Source of the DNA: Saccharopolyspora oryzae
GTDB taxonomy: Bacteria > Actinomycetota > Actinomycetes > Mycobacteriales > Pseudonocardiaceae
Assembly (NCBI RefSeq): GCF_027853915.1
Contig: NZ_JAQGLA010000007.1
Location: 115,724 to 179,723 of the forward strand
Direction of reading: 5' to 3'
Length of the DNA: 64,000 nt
In this document: piece by piece, positions 49,840-58,255 of the stretch
Position numbering within the stretch: position 1 is the first letter of the stretch
How the letters are laid out: every line of letters begins with the position of its first letter
Program-made: the position numbers and the translations under genes
The notes under the pieces: model-generated
The model's database searches: none
Told to the model about the DNA's origin: nothing
Seen by the model: the letters and a program-made list of their open reading frames with translations, nothing else

Positions 49840-51282
49840 TCAGTCGCGTTGCTTCACCGAAGTGGTTGCTGTTCCCCAGCATTCGAGGTCGGTCAGGCCG
49901 ATCGATGCCGGGTCGAAGGTCGGGTCCTGGCCGCGACGTCGTTGGGCGTCGAAGTCGCGCAGGGCCCGGAGGGCCGGTTTGGCCAGCAGCAGCAGGCACA
50001 GCATGTTGACCCACGCCAGCGCCGCGTAGCCGACGTCGCCGATCGCCCAGATCAGGTCGGCGGACTGCACCGCTCCCCAGAACGTCATGCCCAGCAGGAC
50101 GGTCTTGAGGATCGCGGTGGCCGTCGTCGGGGTGCGGCCGAGCACGTAGGTCAGGTTCGTCTCGCTGATGTAGTAGAAGGCCACCAGCGTCGAGAACGCG
50201 AACAGCGCGATCGCCACCGCGACGAACGGGCCGCCCGCGCCGAAGAACACCGAGTCCATCGCCGCCTGGGTGTAGGCCGGGCCCGCTTCGACGCCCGGCA
50301 GGTTCGTCGCCAGCGCAGGACCACCGGCCGGCTCGACGTTGTAGGCGCCGGTCACGATGATCATCAGCCCGGTCGCCATGCAGATGAACAGGGTGTCGAT
50401 GTAGATCGAGAAGCACTGCACGAGGCCTTGCTTGGCCGGGTGGGAGACCTGGGCCGCGGCCGAACCGTAGGTGCCCTCGCCGACCCCGGCGACGTTGGAG
50501 AACAGGGCGCGGCGCACGCCCCACGCGATCGCCGAGCCCAGGATGCCGCCGAACACCGAATTGGCGCCGAAAGCGCTGGAGAGCACGAGCCCGGCAGCGG
50601 CGGGCAGCGCGCTGATGTTGAAGGCCAGCACGACCAGCGCGCCGAGGATGTAGGCACCGGCCATGAACGGCACGATGACCTCGACAAACTTCACGATGCG
50701 CTGCCGCCCGCCGATGACGATGAACGCCAGCGCCGCGGTGATCACCAGGCCGGTGATCCACGGGTCGACGCCCAGGGCGGAGTCGAAGCTGCTGGAGATG
50801 GCGTTGGACTGGACGCCGGGCGCCAGCACCGCGTAGAGCAGCGCGGCGACGGATGCGGCCACGACGGCGACCTTGCGCAGGCCGAGGCCTTTCTCGATGT
50901 AGTAGGGAATTCCGCCCCGGAACTGCCCGTCGATCCGGCGCTTGTAGATCTGGGCGAGGGTGGACTCCACGAACGCCGTCGCCCCGCCGAGGAAGGCCAT
51001 CGCGGCCATCCAGAACAGCGCCCCCGGCCCGCCCGCGGCGATCGCGGTCGCCACGCCGGCGATGTTGCCGACGCCGACCCGGCTCGACAGCGTCAGCGAC
51101 AGCGCCTGGAACGGGGAGATCCCCTCCTCGGACTTCTCCCCCTTCAGCAGCTGCCGGAGCATCTCGGGGAGCAGGCGGATCTGCATGCACCGGGTCAGGA
51201 CCGTCAGCAGCAGCCCGAAGCCCAGCACCAGGACGATCAGCGGTGTCCAGAGCCAGTCGTTGATCTGCGTCAACACATCCAT
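49840..51282 (-). CDS. Alanine/glycine:cation symporter family (AGCS) transporter
   Basis: A 480-residue inner-membrane protein with about 11 helices and the AGCS signatures: WTPLIVLVLGFGLLLTVLTR, SLTLSSRVGVGNIAGVATAI (the sodium/substrate-site glycine-rich motif), GGIPYYIEKGLG, GVGEGTYGSAAAQVSHPAKQ and NLTYVLGRTPTT. I start at the ATG at 51282, with GAGGAGG nine bases upstream. It is divergent from the hydroxyproline pathway genes over a shared 242-bp region, so it is probably the sodium-coupled hydroxyproline or amino acid uptake system of that pathway. Known AGCS substrates are Ala, Gly and other small amino acids. Confidence 0.92.
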   Translation of the reverse strand: MDVLTQINDWLWTPLIVLVLGFGLLLTVLTRCMQIRLLPEMLRQLLKGEKSEEGISPFQALSLTLSSRVGVGNIAGVATAIAAGGPGALFWMAAMAFLGGATAFVESTLAQIYKRRIDGQFRGGIPYYIEKGLGLRKVAVVAASVAALLYAVLAPGVQSNAISSSFDSALGVDPWITGLVITAALAFIVIGGRQRIVKFVEVIVPFMAGAYILGALVVLAFNISALPAAAGLVLSSAFGANSVFGGILGSAIAWGVRRALFSNVAGVGEGTYGSAAAQVSHPAKQGLVQCFSIYIDTLFICMATGLMIIVTGAYNVEPAGGPALATNLPGVEAGPAYTQAAMDSVFFGAGGPFVAVAIALFAFSTLVAFYYISETNLTYVLGRTPTTATAILKTVLLGMTFWGAVQSADLIWAIGDVGYAALAWVNMLCLLLLAKPALRALRDFDAQRRRGQDPTFDPASIGLTDLECWGTATTSVKQRD

Positions 51283-51320
51283 CCGCGTGGTCCTCCTCGT
51301 TGAGCCGGCGAATGAGCGGT

Positions 51321-51483
51321 GTGACATATAACATTGCACAGAATCCGGCGTCTAGTCCCACCAGCGAAAACGATGCGCAACGGAGGCACCGAACATCGCG
51401 CACGAGCCGGAGAGCGGACGCGGAGGGACAAGTCGGGCGGCCCGGATCGGGGTCTTGTCAGCGCTCAGTGCAATGTCACATAC
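51321..51483. promoter_or_regulatory. Divergent symporter/deaminase promoter region with repeated GTGCAATGT and GTCACATAC motifs
   Basis: GTGACATATAACATTGCAC (51321-51339) and, 130 bp on, GTGCAATGTCACATAC (51468-51483) share the 9-mer GTGCAATGT in inverted form, apart from one changed base beside it. GTCACATAC recurs at 58217-58225, just before the GntR gene that ends the cluster. These are candidate GntR binding sites linking the symporter, the pathway genes and autoregulation. The rest of the spacer shows nothing else. Confidence 0.5.
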
Positions 51484-51524
51484 TACGGCCGTTCGCATCT
51501 CCCCCTGAACGAAGCGGAGGCTCG

Positions 51525-52430
51525 ATGACCGAGCAGCTCAAGCCCTGGCACGGCATCCACGTCGCCTCGGCCCTGCAGTTCGACGACGACCTTGCGGTCG
51601 ACTACGACGGCTTCGCCGAGCACGTCCAGTGGCTCGCCGCGAACGGGATGCACGGCATCACGCCGAACGGCTCGCTGGGCGAGTACCAGACGCTGACCGC
51701 CGAAGAACGCGCCCGCGTGGTGACCACCGCGATCGAAGCCGCACCCGAGGGCTTCCACGTGATGCCCGGTGTCGCCGCCTACGGCGCGCTCGAAACCCGC
51801 CGCTGGGTGGAGCACGCCGCCGAGGCGGGTGCGCACTCGGTGCTGATGCTGCCCCCGAACGTCTACCGGGCCGACCGCGAAGCGATCGTGGAGCACTACC
51901 GGATCGCGGCCGAGGTCGGACTTCCGATCGTGGCCTACAACAACCCGTACGACACCAAGATCGACCTCTCCCCCGCGCTGCTGGCCGAGCTGCACGCCGA
52001 GGGCTACATCGTCGGGGTCAAGGAGTTCACCGGCGACGTGCGGCGGGCCTACGAGATCAAGGAGCTCGCGCCCGAGCTCGACCTGCTGATCGGCACCGAC
52101 GACGTCCTGCTCGAACTGGGCCTGGCCGGTGCGGTGGGCTGGATCGCCGGCTACCCCAACGCCCTGCCCGCGGCCAGCCTCGAGCTCTACGAGCTGGCCA
52201 CCTCCGGCAACCCGGCCGACATCGCCAAGGCGCTGCCGATCTACCGCGACCTGCACCCGCTGCTGCGCTGGGACTCCAAGACCGAGTTCGTGCAGGCGAT
52301 CAAGCTGTCGATGGACGTGGTCGGCCGCAAGGGCGGCAAGTGCCGTCCGCCGCGCTCGCCGCTGGCCACGGAGAGCGCCGACAAGATCATCGCCGACACC
52401 AAGGACGTCCTGGCCAAGGGCTACAAGTGA
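51525..52430 (+). CDS. Dihydrodipicolinate synthase-family protein, probable 1-pyrroline-4-hydroxy-2-carboxylate deaminase
   Basis: A 301-residue TIM-barrel enzyme of the DapA/NAL family. The Schiff-base lysine is in GYIVGVKEFTGD, the Tyr of the catalytic relay in IVAYNNPYDTKIDL, and the pyruvate-type loop in GITPNGSLGEY. Instead of lysine synthesis, its place beside a proline racemase-like epimerase, a D-hydroxyproline dehydrogenase set and a semialdehyde dehydrogenase indicates the deaminase. That enzyme converts 1-pyrroline-4-hydroxy-2-carboxylate to 2-oxoglutarate semialdehyde and ammonia. The ATG at 51525 has GGAGG four bases upstream. Confidence 0.87.
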   Translation: MTEQLKPWHGIHVASALQFDDDLAVDYDGFAEHVQWLAANGMHGITPNGSLGEYQTLTAEERARVVTTAIEAAPEGFHVMPGVAAYGALETRRWVEHAAEAGAHSVLMLPPNVYRADREAIVEHYRIAAEVGLPIVAYNNPYDTKIDLSPALLAELHAEGYIVGVKEFTGDVRRAYEIKELAPELDLLIGTDDVLLELGLAGAVGWIAGYPNALPAASLELYELATSGNPADIAKALPIYRDLHPLLRWDSKTEFVQAIKLSMDVVGRKGGKCRPPRSPLATESADKIIADTKDVLAKGYK

Positions 52431-52507
52431 GCTGGCGGGGTGGGGCGGTGACGTCCCACCCCGGCTCCTCCCACGACCACCGCGCACCAGACGGGAAGGC
52501 ACCACCG

Positions 52508-53980
52508 ATGACGACCACCGAGCCGCGCGCGCTCACCGCCCCGGCAGAACCGACCACCGCCGGGGAAGTCGACCGGATCGTCGCAGCATCCGCCGAAGCC
52601 GGGCGCGTCTGGGCGAGCACCAGTCGCACCGACCGCGCCCGCGTGCTCGACGCCGTCGCCGACGCGCTCGACGCCGCAGCACCGGTGCTGATCCCGACCG
52701 CACAGCGCGAAACCCGCCTGGCCGAAGGCAGGTTGACCGGTGAGCTCAAGCGCACCACGTTCCAGCTCCGGCTGTTCGCCGAGACGATCCGCGAGGGCGG
52801 CTACCTCGACGCACGGATCGACCACGCCGACCCGGAGTGGCCGATGGGCGCACCGCGTCCGGACCTGCGCCGCTCCCAGGTCCCGGTCGGCCCGGTCGTG
52901 GTCTTCGCGGCCAGCAACTTCCCGTTCGCCTTCAGCGTCGCCGGGGGTGACACCGCGTCCGCGCTCGCCGCGGGCTGCCCGGTCGTCCTGAAAACCCACC
53001 CCGGACACCCGGATCTGTCCGCGACCACCGGTGCCGTGGTGCGCGATGCGCTGGTGCACGCGGGTGCACCGGACGGGCTGTTCGACCTCGTCTGGGGCGA
53101 AGAAGCCGGCCGGGCCGCCCTGTCGCACCCGCTGGTCAAGGCGGGCGCCTTCACCGGTTCCCTCGCGGGCGGGCGGGCCCTGTTCGACGTCGCCAGCTCG
53201 CGCCCCGAGCCGATCCCGTTCTTCGGCGAATTGGGCAGCGTCAACCCGGTTTTCGTGACCCGCGCCGCCGACGAGGCCCGGGGCGCCGACATCGCCGCGG
53301 AGTTCGTCGGCTCCTTCACCCTCGGGGCCGGGCAGTTCTGCACCAAACCCGGGCTGCTGCTCGTTCCCACCTCGGCCGCGGTCACCGAAACCTTGCGCGG
53401 CACCGAGTTGTCGCAGTCCGCACCGATGCTCAACGACCGCATCGTCGCCGGCTACCACAAGACCCTCGAAGCGTTGAGCGCCAAACTCGGTGTCGAGGTC
53501 TTGCGCAGCGGCCCGAGCCCGGACGGCGAGGCGCCGACTCCGACGCTGCTCACCACCGACGTCGCCACCCTGCTCGCCGACCTCGACGGTCTGCTCACCG
53601 AGTGCTTCGGCCCGGCCGCGCTGGTGGTGACCTACGACGACGAGCAGGAACTCGTCCAGGTCGCCGAGGCCATCGACGGTCAGCTCACCGCAACCCTGAT
53701 CGCCGAGGACACCGACGCCGTCGCCGCCGACCTCACCCGGGTCCTGGTCGACAAGGCCGGACGTCTGCTGTGGAACCAGTGGCCCACCGGGGTTTCGGTG
53801 ACCTACGCCCAGCAGCACGGCGGCCCCTACCCCGCCACCACCGCCCCGGCGACGACCTCGGTCGGAACCGCCGCGATCGCCCGGTTCCTGCGGCCGGTGG
53901 CGTTCCAGAACTTCCCGCAACACCTGCTGCCTGATGAACTGTCCGACACTTTAACCACACCTCGAACTCGTTTTGCGTAG
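52508..53980 (+). CDS. Aldehyde dehydrogenase, probable 2-oxoglutarate semialdehyde (2,5-dioxovalerate) dehydrogenase
   Basis: A 490-residue ALDH-fold enzyme. NAD(P)-binding features include VVVFAASNFPFAFSVAGGDT and VVLKTHPGHP. The catalytic Glu is in FFGELGSVNPVF and the catalytic Cys in LGAGQFCTKPG. The FAASNFPFAFSVAGGDTASA and FFGELGSVNP sequences are those of the ketoglutarate semialdehyde dehydrogenase subgroup. It oxidises the deaminase product to 2-oxoglutarate. It is followed directly by the structured element at 53980-54171 and then by the epimerase gene. Confidence 0.9.
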   Translation: MTTTEPRALTAPAEPTTAGEVDRIVAASAEAGRVWASTSRTDRARVLDAVADALDAAAPVLIPTAQRETRLAEGRLTGELKRTTFQLRLFAETIREGGYLDARIDHADPEWPMGAPRPDLRRSQVPVGPVVVFAASNFPFAFSVAGGDTASALAAGCPVVLKTHPGHPDLSATTGAVVRDALVHAGAPDGLFDLVWGEEAGRAALSHPLVKAGAFTGSLAGGRALFDVASSRPEPIPFFGELGSVNPVFVTRAADEARGADIAAEFVGSFTLGAGQFCTKPGLLLVPTSAAVTETLRGTELSQSAPMLNDRIVAGYHKTLEALSAKLGVEVLRSGPSPDGEAPTPTLLTTDVATLLADLDGLLTECFGPAALVVTYDDEQELVQVAEAIDGQLTATLIAEDTDAVAADLTRVLVDKAGRLLWNQWPTGVSVTYAQQHGGPYPATTAPATTSVGTAAIARFLRPVAFQNFPQHLLPDELSDTLTTPRTRFA

Positions 53981-54171
53981 CGGTGCCGGTAGCGGAACCT
54001 CAGACGCCGCCTGGACTGCGGGTGCCCAACTTTATGTATGCCAATACACGGCAGTTGGGCCGTCCTCGCCAGGCGACGCCTGAGAACCCGCGGCGGTGCA
54101 AGCTGCGAGGGTGGGCTATTCGCCTAACGGCGAATACAAGCAAAAGAACACAAACCAGGATCAAAGACAGC
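53980..54171 (+). ncRNA. Intercistronic structured element, copy 2 (candidate RNA motif)
   Basis: A diverged copy of 28735-28538 on the opposite strand. Helices: CTCAG/CTGAG (53999-54003 with 54080-54084), GCCTGG/CCAGGC, GCCCAACT/AGTTGGGC (54024-54031 with 54053-54060), TGTAT/ATACA with a GCCA loop, and a separate hairpin ATTCGCC/GGCGAAT (54118-54124 with 54129-54135). Relative to copy 1, helix three changes G-C to A-T and the last hairpin changes its whole sequence yet still pairs. It starts at the last base of the dehydrogenase stop codon and ends about 46 bases before the epimerase start. A shared tail AACCAGGA(T/C)CAA ends both copies. Confidence 0.6.
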
Positions 54172-54217
54172 CATCCAGAACCGGCGCAGCCGCGTTCGCA
54201 GCCGAAAGGAACGGTCG

Positions 54218-55219
54218 ATGAGGACCAGCCGCGTCCTGCACGCCGTGGATTCCCACACCGAGGGCATGCCCACCCGCGTCATCACCGGCGGCGTCGGGGT
54301 CATCCCCGGGTCGACGATGGCCGAACGGCGGCAGTGGTTCATCGACAACAACGATGACCTGCGCACGCTGCTGATGTGCGAGCCGCGCGGCCACTCCTCC
54401 ATGTCCGGGTCGATCCTGCAGCCGCCGACCCGCCCGGACGCGGACTGGGGCGTGCTGTTCATCGAGGTCTCCGGCCTGCTGCCGATGTGCGGGCACGGCA
54501 CCATCGGCACCGCCACCGTGCTGGTCGAGACCGGGATGGTGCCGGTGACCGAACCGGTCACCCAGGTCCGCCTGGACACCCCGGCCGGGCTCGTGGTCGC
54601 CGACGTCGAGGTCCGCGACGGGCACGCCGAATCGGTGACGATCAAGAACGTGCCCTCCTTCAGCCACGCGCTCGACCAGCAGGTCGAGGTGCCCGGCTTC
54701 GGCGCGGTCGGCTACGACATCGCCTTCGGCGGCAACTTCTACGCCATCGTCGACCTGGACTCCCTGGGGCTGCCGTTCGAGCGCTCGGCCAAGCAGCAGC
54801 TCCTCGACGCCGGTCTGTCCATCATGGCCGCGATCAACGAGCAGGCCCGGCCGGTGCACCCCGAGCGCCCCGACATCGCCGGCTGCCACCACGTCTACCT
54901 CAAAGCGCCGGGCTCGACCGCGAAGCACTCGCGGCACGCGATGGCCATCCACCCGGGCTGGTTCGACCGCTCGCCGTGCGGCACCGGCACCAGCGCCCGG
55001 ATGGCCCAGCTGCACGCCCGCGGCGAACTCGCCCTCGACACCGACTTCACCAACGAATCGTTCATCGGCACGACGTTCGTGGGCCGGCTCGTCGAGGAGA
55101 CCGAGGTGGGCGGTCGCCCCGCGGTGGTCCCGACGATCACCGGGCGCGCCTGGGTCACCGGGACCGCGCAGTACATGCTCGACCCCTCCGACCCGTTCCC
55201 GGCGGGCTTCGAGCTGTGA
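54218..55219 (+). CDS. Proline racemase-family protein, probable 4-hydroxyproline 2-epimerase
   Basis: A 333-residue PLP-independent epimerase. The catalytic thiol pair is present: Cys91 in LLPMCGHGTIG and Cys254 in RSPCGTGTSARMA, so both faces of the alpha carbon can be (de)protonated. DSHTEGMPTRVI at the N-terminus is the family start. Neighbouring genes indicate conversion of trans-4-hydroxy-L-proline to cis-4-hydroxy-D-proline, the first pathway step. Proline racemase itself has the same Cys pair, so specificity rests on context. The ATG is preceded by GAAAGGA. Confidence 0.9.
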   Translation: MRTSRVLHAVDSHTEGMPTRVITGGVGVIPGSTMAERRQWFIDNNDDLRTLLMCEPRGHSSMSGSILQPPTRPDADWGVLFIEVSGLLPMCGHGTIGTATVLVETGMVPVTEPVTQVRLDTPAGLVVADVEVRDGHAESVTIKNVPSFSHALDQQVEVPGFGAVGYDIAFGGNFYAIVDLDSLGLPFERSAKQQLLDAGLSIMAAINEQARPVHPERPDIAGCHHVYLKAPGSTAKHSRHAMAIHPGWFDRSPCGTGTSARMAQLHARGELALDTDFTNESFIGTTFVGRLVEETEVGGRPAVVPTITGRAWVTGTAQYMLDPSDPFPAGFEL

Positions 55220-55273
55220 CGACCGGATCTCCGCGCCCCGCTTCGCTTTTCGACCAGATCAACGGAGGCAGCG

Positions 55274-56428
55274 ATGGCCCACACCGCTGACGTCGTCGTC
55301 ATCGGCGCAGGCGCCCTGGGTGCCGCGTGCGCCCACTTCGCCACCGAGCAGGGCCTGCGCGTGCACGTCGTCGAACGCGGCCAGATCGCCGGCGGGACCA
55401 CCAGCGCCTGCGAGGGCAACGTGCTGGTCTCGGACAAGGAGGCCGGGCACGAGCTCGACCTGGCGCTGTACTCGAACGAGGTCTGGCGCACCGACCTCGC
55501 CCCGCACAACCACCTGTGGGAGTTCGAGACCAAGGGCGGCCTGATCGTGGCCGCCACCGAGGCCGGCGCCCAGAACCTCGCCGAGCTGTCCCAGCGCCAG
55601 CGCGAAGCCGGGATCGAGGTCACCGGCGTGCCCGCCGACCGGATCCACGACTACGAACCGCACATCACCGACGGCCTGGCGGCGGCCGCGTTCTACCCGC
55701 AGGACTGCCAGGTCCAGCCGATGCTCATGGCCGCCCACCTGATCCGCCTCGCCCGCGAACGCGGGGCGCAGGTCTGGACCCGCACCGAGGTCACCGGGCT
55801 GCTGCGCGACGGCGACCGCGTCACCGGGGTGGCCACCAGCCGGGGCGCCGTCCACGCCGAGCACGTCATCAACGCCGCCGGGACCTGGGCCGGGGACATC
55901 GCCCAGCTCGCCGGGGTGAAGGTGGCGATCATGCCGCGCCGCGGGTTCGTGCTGATCACCGAACCGCTGCCGAAGACGGTGTTCCACAAGGTCTACTCCG
56001 GTGACTACGTCGCCAGCACCACTTCCTCCGACGAGGGGCTGCAGACCTCCACCGTCATCGAGGGCACCCGCGCGGGCACCGTCCTGATCGGATCTTCCCG
56101 CGAGCGGGTCGGTTTCGACGCACGCGTTTCGCTGCCCGCGCTGCGCCAGATCGCGGCGAAGGCGTTGGACCTGTACCCGGCGCTGGCCCGGACCAAGATC
56201 ATGCGCAACTACTTCGGGTTCCGCCCGTACTGCGCCGACCACCTGCCGGTGATCGGCCACGACCCGCGCGCACCCGGGCTGTGGCACGCCGCCGGGCACG
56301 AGGGCGCCGGGATCGGGCTGTCCGTCGGCTCGGCGAAGCTGCTCGTCCAGCAGATGACCGGTCGGCGACCCGATCTCGACCTCGCGCCGTTCGCACCCGA
56401 GCGCTTCGACCTCGCGGAGGCATCGTGA
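55274..56428 (+). CDS. FAD-dependent D-amino acid (D-hydroxyproline) dehydrogenase, beta (DAO-fold) subunit
   Basis: A 384-residue DAO/glycine oxidase-fold flavoprotein: Rossmann motif VVVIGAGALGAACAHFATEQ, GGTTSACEGNVLVSD, and the C-terminal HAAGHEGAGIGLSVGSAKLL. It follows the epimerase and overlaps the [2Fe-2S] protein gene (GTGA). With that protein and the FAD/NAD-type subunit at 56741 it matches the three-subunit D-hydroxyproline dehydrogenase (LhpBEF/HcnABC-like) that oxidises cis-4-hydroxy-D-proline to the pyrroline and passes electrons to the respiratory chain. Confidence 0.9.
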   Translation: MAHTADVVVIGAGALGAACAHFATEQGLRVHVVERGQIAGGTTSACEGNVLVSDKEAGHELDLALYSNEVWRTDLAPHNHLWEFETKGGLIVAATEAGAQNLAELSQRQREAGIEVTGVPADRIHDYEPHITDGLAAAAFYPQDCQVQPMLMAAHLIRLARERGAQVWTRTEVTGLLRDGDRVTGVATSRGAVHAEHVINAAGTWAGDIAQLAGVKVAIMPRRGFVLITEPLPKTVFHKVYSGDYVASTTSSDEGLQTSTVIEGTRAGTVLIGSSRERVGFDARVSLPALRQIAAKALDLYPALARTKIMRNYFGFRPYCADHLPVIGHDPRAPGLWHAAGHEGAGIGLSVGSAKLLVQQMTGRRPDLDLAPFAPERFDLAEAS

Positions 56429-56748
56429 ATCCCAGCAACTCCCCCACCACTGCCGAGCCGGAGCGCTTCGAGATCGTCTTCGACGGCCGCCCGCTGCCCG
56501 CCGTCGCCGGTCAGAGCGTCGGATCGGTGCTGGCCGGGGCCGGGATCCGGTCCTGGCGCACGACCCGCGTCCAGCACCGCCCGCGCGGCCTGTTCTGCGG
56601 GATCGGCATCTGCTACGACTGCCTGATCACCGTCGACGGCGTGCCGAACCAGCGCGCCTGCCTGGTCCCCGCGCGGCCCGGCATGGCGCTGTCGAGCACC
56701 GTGCCCGGCGAGGGCCCGTTCGGAACCGGAGACGACACCGATGCCTGA
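56425..56748 (+). CDS. [2Fe-2S] small subunit of D-hydroxyproline dehydrogenase
   Basis: A 107-residue ferredoxin-like protein. The cluster ligands are visible in GLFCGIGICYDCLITVDG and RACLVPA (C-x4-C-x2-C and a distal Cys). It starts at the GTG at 56425 overlapping the previous stop, and ends eight bases inside the next gene. The homologous HcnA-type gamma subunits sit between the two flavoproteins of these dehydrogenases and carry electrons between them. Confidence 0.9.
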   Translation: MNPSNSPTTAEPERFEIVFDGRPLPAVAGQSVGSVLAGAGIRSWRTTRVQHRPRGLFCGIGICYDCLITVDGVPNQRACLVPARPGMALSSTVPGEGPFGTGDDTDA

Positions 56749-58201
56749 ATCCCGCTTCGACATCGCCGTGGTGGGCGCGGGGCCCGCCGGGCTCGCCGCC
56801 GCCGTCACCGCAGCCGAGACCGGACGCTCGGTCGTGCTCGTCGACGCCGGCGAACAACCCGGCGGCCAGTACTGGCGCCACCCCGACGAATCCGCGCCGC
56901 GCGGCGAGGAATCGCTCGGCCACCACGACTGGTCGATCTTCACCGACTTCCGCGCACGGCTGCACCGGCTTACCGGCGACGGCCGAATCGTCCACCTGCC
57001 GCGCCGCCAGGTCTGGTTCGTCGAGCGCCCCGCCCCGGGCACCCGGGCCCACACCCTGCACCTGACCACCGCCCACGTCGAGGCGGCCCGATCCGGGGAC
57101 GAGACCCCGCGTTCGGTCACCGCCGACGGGCTCGTCCTGTGCCCCGGCGGCTACGACCGCCAGCTGCCGATCCCGGGCTGGGACCTGCCCGGCGTGATGG
57201 CCGCCGGCGGCGTCCAGGCCCTGCTCAAGGGGCACCGCACCCTCGCCGGGCGGCGTGCGGTCGTCGCCGGGACGGGCCCGTTCCTGCTCCCGGTGGCCAC
57301 CGGGCTCGCCGCAGCGGGCGCGGACGTCGTCGCGGTGTGCGAGGCCGGATCGGTCAGCGGCTGGGCCAAGAACCCCCTCGCCGCGGCTGCGGTCCCCGCG
57401 AAGGCCCGCGAAGCGGTCGAGTACGCGACCGCCTTGGCGCACCACCGGATCCCCTACCTCCAGCGAACGGCGATCACCGCGATCCACGGCGACGACGAGG
57501 TGCGGTCGGTCGAGCTGTCGCGGCTGGACCGCGAGGGCCGCATCCGCGACCGGACGCGCCGCGTCGACGTCGACTTGGTGGCGCTCGGCTGGGGCTTCAC
57601 GCCGTCGCTCGAACTGATCACCGCGACCGGTGCCGAGACCCGCAAGGACGTCGACGACTCGCTCGTCGCGGTCGTCGACTCCGAGCAGCGGGCCACCGCG
57701 CCAGGCGTCTACGTCGCCGGTGAGGCGACTGGAGTCGGGGGTGCGCTGCTCGCCGTCGCCGAAGGCGAACTCGCCGGACTGATCGCCGCCCGGGACCAGC
57801 GGGCGACGGTGCCGCAGGCGCCCGTGCAGGCGCTGCAGAAGCGCATCGCCCGCTACCGCCGCTTCGCCGCCGCGATGCACGCCGCACACCCGGTGCCCCG
57901 CCGCTGGCACGAGTGGCTGCGCCCGGACACCACCGTCTGCCGCTGCGAGGAGGTCAGCTTCGGGCAGGTGTGCGCAGCTCGGGACGAGCTCGGTGCGGGC
58001 GACGCCCGGTCGGTCAAGATGATGGCCCGCCCGGGGATGGGCTGGTGCCAGGGCCGGGTGTGCGGCTTCGCCACGGCCCAGCTCGCCGCCGCGCAGGAAG
58101 GCCGCGAGCTCACCGCCGACGACCTGCGGCCCACCGCCAAGCAGACCTTCACCGCACCCATCTCCCTCGAGCAGCTCGCCGAGGCCCCGCGGGACGAGTG
58201 A
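56741..58201 (+). CDS. FAD/NAD(P)-type alpha subunit of D-hydroxyproline dehydrogenase, with BFD-like [2Fe-2S] end
   Basis: A 486-residue protein of the pyridine nucleotide-disulfide oxidoreductase fold: FAD motif IAVVGAGPAGLAAAVTAAET, a second Rossmann motif (RRAVVAGTGPFLLPVATGLA) and GVYVAGEATGVGG near the end of the FAD domain. The C-terminal about 90 residues form a BFD-like module with cysteines in TTVCRCEEVSFGQV and GWCQGRVCG. This is the HcnB/LhpF-type architecture. It completes the three-subunit dehydrogenase with the two preceding genes. Confidence 0.9.
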   Translation: MPESRFDIAVVGAGPAGLAAAVTAAETGRSVVLVDAGEQPGGQYWRHPDESAPRGEESLGHHDWSIFTDFRARLHRLTGDGRIVHLPRRQVWFVERPAPGTRAHTLHLTTAHVEAARSGDETPRSVTADGLVLCPGGYDRQLPIPGWDLPGVMAAGGVQALLKGHRTLAGRRAVVAGTGPFLLPVATGLAAAGADVVAVCEAGSVSGWAKNPLAAAAVPAKAREAVEYATALAHHRIPYLQRTAITAIHGDDEVRSVELSRLDREGRIRDRTRRVDVDLVALGWGFTPSLELITATGAETRKDVDDSLVAVVDSEQRATAPGVYVAGEATGVGGALLAVAEGELAGLIAARDQRATVPQAPVQALQKRIARYRRFAAAMHAAHPVPRRWHEWLRPDTTVCRCEEVSFGQVCAARDELGAGDARSVKMMARPGMGWCQGRVCGFATAQLAAAQEGRELTADDLRPTAKQTFTAPISLEQLAEAPRDE

Positions 58202-58216
58202 GCGGCGCTGTACCAC

Positions 58217-58225
58217 GTCACATAC
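58217..58225. promoter_or_regulatory. GTCACATAC motif before the GntR gene
   Basis: The 9-mer GTCACATAC, followed by CATGG, lies 31 bases before the GntR start. The same 9-mer is at 51475-51483 in the divergent symporter/deaminase promoter. It is likely part of the binding site of this GntR protein. Confidence 0.45.
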
Positions 58226-58255
58226 CATGGCGAGGAGGAGAACGGGGAGGTCGAG

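Noticed and set aside
51525..52430. Lysine-pathway dihydrodipicolinate synthase (dapA)
   Set aside because: Family fold agrees, but all neighbours belong to hydroxyproline degradation, so the pyrroline carboxylate deaminase is the better call.
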